Source: Bacillota bacterium (GTDB lineage Bacteria; Bacillota; Clostridia; Lachnospirales; Lachnospiraceae). From it: a stretch of 26,237 nt of DNA. Shown here in pieces: positions 23,251-26,237 of the stretch. Below the pieces are notes generated by a model that saw nothing but the letters and a program-made list of their open reading frames with translations, ran no database searches and was not told the DNA's origin. The translations under genes were made by a program, and so were the position numbers. The DNA is taken from assembly GCA_023386315.1 (NCBI GenBank), contig JAEWJZ010000006.1:1-26237 (forward strand), given 5' to 3'. How positions within the stretch are numbered: the stretch's first letter is position 1; each line of letters begins with the position of its first letter.

Positions 23251-24321
23251 TTGATTTATCTACCTATTGAGAAATTGACTGAAGGTATGGAGTTAGCCCG
23301 CAACATACCAGGTTTAAACCCAATGCTGCCTTTCGCCGTAACCGGTTACATCCTAAATGACCGTACCATTAACAGAATGATGAGTATTGGCATACAGGGT
23401 GCCTATATTCAGACTGAACTTACTGAGGGAATTGAGCCGGAAGATATTGTAGAACCTGAATTAAAGGCAAAAATGCTGATCAGCATACAGGAAACTTTCA
23501 ATGAGAGTCTGAAAAAAGTAACTTTTCAGACAAGCAGACAGATATATGAGAGTATTGCTGACGTAGCCAAAACCGTGGTTATGAATGTTTTAAGTATGGA
23601 CAAATATCTGTTTCAGATGATTGATATCAGAGACTATGACAGCTATACTTATTCCCACAGCCTGTATGTAGGAATTTTAAGCGTACTCATTGGGCGGTAT
23701 ATCGGGCTCTCTATTTCCAAGCTTAATGATTTAGCCCTCTGCGGCCTGCTCCATGATATCGGAAAAACAGATATCCCAATTGAAATCACCAATAAACCCG
23801 GTCCTCTGACAAATGAAGAGTACGAGATTATGAAGCAGCATCCCAGCCTCTCCTATGACAAGCTGTTTGACTGCACTTCCATCTCGCAGTCAGTGCTTCA
23901 GGGAATACAGACCCACCATGAGAAATATGACGGAAGCGGTTATCCTTTTGGTCTTGCAGGCGAGAACATTCCTCTTTATGGCCGAATACTGGCTATAGCT
24001 GATGTTTATGATGCCTTAAGTGCGACAAGACCATACCGTAAAGCCTGGAATCCACGGAAGATATTTGATTATCTCACAAGCTGCTGTAATTCCCATTTTG
24101 ACCCGGAACTGTTATCTGCCTTTTTTCAATGCGTCTCCGCCTATCCAATCGGTACGATTGTCAAATTAAGCGACGGAAGTACGGCTGTTGTCAAAGATAA
24201 TACCCCAGGGTTCTCCCTGCGTCCAATTATCCGCTTCATCAATCCTCCCAGCATAGCTGGCAAGGAGATCAATTTATCCTCGGAAGCGCTGAACATGACA
24301 ATCGTAGACATGGATGATTAA
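23251..24321 (+). CDS. HD-GYP domain cyclic-di-GMP phosphodiesterase
   Basis: A 356-aa protein with an N-terminal DUF3391-like segment (LPIEKLTEGMELARNIPG) and a C-terminal HD-GYP domain. The catalytic set is intact: LLHDIGK (His-Asp about 168-169), HHEKYDGSGYP (about 222-232, the GYP motif) and DVYDALSATRPYR. It is therefore likely to hydrolyse c-di-GMP. No transmembrane or sensory domain is seen, so it acts in the cytosol. The start is the TTG at 23251 because GAGGTG is 7 nt upstream; a TTG at 23236 overlaps that SD. It is a single plus-strand gene with its own promoter and terminator, divergent from spoIIID. No diguanylate cyclase is in the window. Confidence 0.92.
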   Translation: MIYLPIEKLTEGMELARNIPGLNPMLPFAVTGYILNDRTINRMMSIGIQGAYIQTELTEGIEPEDIVEPELKAKMLISIQETFNESLKKVTFQTSRQIYESIADVAKTVVMNVLSMDKYLFQMIDIRDYDSYTYSHSLYVGILSVLIGRYIGLSISKLNDLALCGLLHDIGKTDIPIEITNKPGPLTNEEYEIMKQHPSLSYDKLFDCTSISQSVLQGIQTHHEKYDGSGYPFGLAGENIPLYGRILAIADVYDALSATRPYRKAWNPRKIFDYLTSCCNSHFDPELLSAFFQCVSAYPIGTIVKLSDGSTAVVKDNTPGFSLRPIIRFINPPSIAGKEINLSSEALNMTIVDMDD

Positions 24322-24335
24322 TAAGATTGTTTTAT

Positions 24336-24383
24336 AAACAGGAGGACGTTCACCTAAGATTCCGTAGAATGTCCTCCTGTTTT
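24336..24383. terminator. Terminator between the HD-GYP gene and the phosphatase gene
   Basis: AACAGGAGGACGTTC / GAATGTCCTCCTGTT inverted repeat (15 bp, one G-U on the plus strand). It lies between convergent genes, with short T-runs and A-runs at both edges. Confidence 0.82.
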
Positions 24384-24389
24384 CAACCT

Positions 24390-24857
24390 TTAATTGATGC
24401 CTTCTGACTTAAGAATCGTATCCAGTAATGTCTCACAGCCTTCTTTTACATCGTTATACGTAGTATCAAAATCACCGGTAAACCATGGATCAGCAATATC
24501 CCTGGGATTGGGGCTGTAATCCAGAAGCCGTTTTATCTTCCCCTTTGGATCACTTCCCACTATTCTCATAATCCCCGCAACATTCCTCTGTTCCATTCCC
24601 AATATATAGTCATAATTTCCATAATCTTTTTTCTTCATCTGTACCGCGTACTTGCCTGCTGTGGAAATTCCTAATTCCCTTAACTTATTCCTGGTACCAT
24701 GATGAACTGGATTGCCGATCTCTTCTGCACTGGTCGCAGCGGAAGAGATATGAAATTCTTTAGTCAGATTCTTCTTGTCAATTAAATCTTTCATTACAAA
24801 CTCTGCCATAGGTGATCTGCATATATTACCAAGGCAAACAAATAATATTTTTATCAT
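24390..24857 (-). CDS. Low-molecular-weight protein tyrosine phosphatase
   Basis: A 155-aa enzyme that removes phosphate from protein tyrosine or arginine residues. The P-loop CLGNICRS (Cys8 to Arg14, CX5R) is followed by PMAE, and the general-acid Asp lies in the C-terminal DIADPWFTGDF (about 122-132, DPW). The start is the ATG at 24857 with AAGGAG 9 nt upstream; the ATG 18 nt earlier overlaps the SD region. It follows the COG0523 GTPase stop by 4 nt, so the two are co-transcribed. The substrate is not known. Confidence 0.93.
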   Translation of the reverse strand: MIKILFVCLGNICRSPMAEFVMKDLIDKKNLTKEFHISSAATSAEEIGNPVHHGTRNKLRELGISTAGKYAVQMKKKDYGNYDYILGMEQRNVAGIMRIVGSDPKGKIKRLLDYSPNPRDIADPWFTGDFDTTYNDVKEGCETLLDTILKSEGIN

Positions 24858-24861
24858 ATAT

Positions 24862-26004
24862 TTAAACTCCTTCATCTCCTGAAATACAGCTATTTAACAC
24901 TGTTATCAGCCCTTCTCTGTCATAGTCCCTTCCAATAAATACAATCTGGTTCATACGGTCACCATAGATCTCATCCCAATCTTTCAACACATCCGGATAA
25001 TTCCTTAAAATCTCTTCTTTCTCTTCTTCAGGCAGCGCCGCCACCCAGCTGGTAGCTTCTGAAACAGAAGCATTTCTTCCTGCCTGTTCAAACAGCTGGG
25101 CATGTACCAGATCATCTGAGAACCAGATATAGCCCTTGGCACGTATTACTGTTTCGGGGTAATTGTTTTCCAGAAATTCCATAAACTTTTTACGGTCTAA
25201 TGCCCTTCTTTCTTCGTAAACGAAAGAAGAAACTCCATAACCGTCTGTTCCGGATTCATCCATTTGTTTTTCTCTGGCAAGTGCTTTCTGCAGTGATGAT
25301 GAATTCATAACTTTGTCATAATCAAACTCTTTTCCATCAAATACAAGCCGGGAATCCACTCTTCCCCACTTTGTTTCAATGATCTCTGCCTCGGGCTGAA
25401 TCTGCCTTATTGTATTTATTACCTGCTCAATTTTAAAAGGCGGCAGCAAATCACATTTATTTAAAATAATTGTGCTGCAAAATTCTATCTGATCCATAAC
25501 CAGGTTTATGATATCAGGTCCCTCTTCCTCATCTTCCTGAAGCTGCTCCTCCATCCCACCCAAAAATTCATTATAAATCCGGTCTGCATCTACAACTGTT
25601 ATAATGGAGTGTAAATAAACGCCAAAATCATCCGTCCCGTCTTCTGATAGCAGAAAACCTTCCGCGATAGATGCCGGATTGCTGATTCCGGATGCCTCCA
25701 CTAATATTCTGTCTACTCTTTGATCTTTCGAAAGTTCTTCAATCTGATTCATAAATTCTTCCCGCAGAGAACAGCAGATACACCCATTCTGCAATTCCAC
25801 CATCATTGCTGTTTCTTGTGAAGAATCCACACTTTTTACCAGCTTTCCATCCACATTTACGCTTCCCATATCATTTATAATTAATGCAAGACCACTGTTA
25901 TCTCCATTCTCAAGCAATCCCTGAAGCAGAGTTGTTTTTCCTGAACCAAGATATCCGGTAATCAATATTACAGGCATTTTCCTGTTAATTTTTCTTTTCA
26001 TCAT
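24862..26004 (-). CDS. CobW/COG0523-family GTPase, putative metallochaperone
   Basis: A 380-aa G3E-family GTPase. Visible: Walker A GYLGSGKTT (about 17-25), the metal-binding CICC motif in NGCICCSLREEF (about 75-78), the VEASGISNPASIAE switch block, the guanine motif NKCD, and the C-terminal CobW_C domain (around SSFVYEERRALDRKKF onwards). The family delivers or inserts metals, often zinc; no Zur-type site is apparent, so the metal is unknown. The start is assigned to the ATG at 26004 with a modest GTGAG upstream; starts at 26001 and 25977 are possible. Readings from 26067 begin inside the rRNA terminator and are not credible. No convincing promoter lies in the 45 bp after that terminator. 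Confidence 0.85.
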   Translation of the reverse strand: MMKRKINRKMPVILITGYLGSGKTTLLQGLLENGDNSGLALIINDMGSVNVDGKLVKSVDSSQETAMMVELQNGCICCSLREEFMNQIEELSKDQRVDRILVEASGISNPASIAEGFLLSEDGTDDFGVYLHSIITVVDADRIYNEFLGGMEEQLQEDEEEGPDIINLVMDQIEFCSTIILNKCDLLPPFKIEQVINTIRQIQPEAEIIETKWGRVDSRLVFDGKEFDYDKVMNSSSLQKALAREKQMDESGTDGYGVSSFVYEERRALDRKKFMEFLENNYPETVIRAKGYIWFSDDLVHAQLFEQAGRNASVSEATSWVAALPEEEKEEILRNYPDVLKDWDEIYGDRMNQIVFIGRDYDREGLITVLNSCISGDEGV

Positions 26005-26049
26005 ATTTATCTCACTTTTCAATGGCCAGTAACAGTTCTTCTCAAATGC

Positions 26050-26081
26050 AAAAAAGCGCAAACCCACACCTGGATTTACGC
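26050..26081 (-). terminator. Terminator of the rRNA operon
   Basis: 10-bp stem with two G-U pairs (GCGTAAATCC / GGGTTTGCGC, 26081-26072 and 26065-26056) and a TTTTTT run (26055-26050), about 100 nt after the 23S 3' end and before the COG0523 gene. Confidence 0.82.
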
Positions 26082-26178
26082 ATTCCTATCTTAAGCATTA
26101 TTTCATATAATACATATACCCTCAAAACCACACATTGTTATATATCTTCATCCGTTCTTTCCTCTTACCTAAACCAAC

Positions 26179-26237
26179 CTGGTTAAGCCCTCGACCTATT
26201 AGTGACAGTCAGCTACACATGTTACCATGCTTCCACC
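26179..26237 (-). rRNA. rrl: 23S rRNA, 3' end (partial)
   Basis: The minus strand reads GGTGGAAGCATGGTAACATG, then CTGACTGTCACTAATAGGTC and GAGGGCTTAACC: the conserved 3' terminal segment of bacterial 23S rRNA. CTTAACC pairs with the 5' end of the molecule. The gene runs off the window. The exact 3' end is estimated to within a few bases. Confidence 0.93.

Noticed and set aside
26005..26067. N-terminal extension of the COG0523 GTPase
   Set aside because: Its start lies inside the rRNA terminator stem; family proteins begin close to PVILITGYLGSGKTT.

Overview
The window looks like chromosomal DNA of a spore-forming, anaerobic low-GC Firmicute, most likely a Lachnospiraceae / Clostridium-sphenoides-type clostridium (inference). 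The grounds are sporulation genes (cotS-like, ytvI, sipL with SPOCS and LysM domains, spoIIID), a T-box leader, GTG and TTG starts decided by strong Shine-Dalgarno (SD) sites, and protein families typical of Clostridia. Both ends run into multicopy elements: the 5' end of a group IIC intron at the left edge and the 3' end of a 23S rRNA gene at the right edge. The segment may therefore be a contig bounded by repeats. Almost everything is on the minus strand; only a hemolysin-III-type gene and an HD-GYP gene are on the plus strand.

Layout, left to right. 1-124: group IIC intron abutting the pgcA terminator. 168-4274: pgcA, a cotS-family spore coat gene with its own sigma-E-like promoter, and cca. 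4306-6240: proS behind a T-box leader, with a 3.8-copy, 52-bp tandem repeat between the T-box terminator and the proS SD. 6268-9042: a tightly overlapping ytvI / HD-nucleotidase / M20 amidohydrolase operon. 9141-10587: nitroreductase and RluA-type pseudouridine synthase. 10788-11435: hlyIII/PAQR gene (+). 11494-12302: ppnP and a GIY-YIG gene behind a structured leader. 12423-15367: sipL, cysE and a PrcB-like lipoprotein. 15409-22556: a six-gene polyamine operon. 22658-22933: spoIIID. 23123-24321: HD-GYP phosphodiesterase (+). 24390-26004: low-molecular-weight phosphatase and a CobW/COG0523 GTPase. 26050-26237: rRNA operon end.

The most coherent system is the polyamine operon speA-speE-CASDH-nspC-aguA-aguB. 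It encodes arginine to agmatine to N-carbamoylputrescine to putrescine, then the aspartate-semialdehyde-dependent carboxyspermidine route to spermidine. A spermidine-synthase homologue is present but no speD is in the operon. The operon is preceded by a leader of about 360 nt that ends in an intrinsic terminator upstream of speA. A segment 120 nt upstream can pair with the terminator's left arm as an antiterminator. This is a candidate uncharacterised riboswitch or attenuator and the best lead in the window. Other leads are the tandem repeat in the proS leader, a sigma-E-like promoter embedded in a terminator-like hairpin before sipL, and a wobble-biased hairpin before the GIY-YIG gene.
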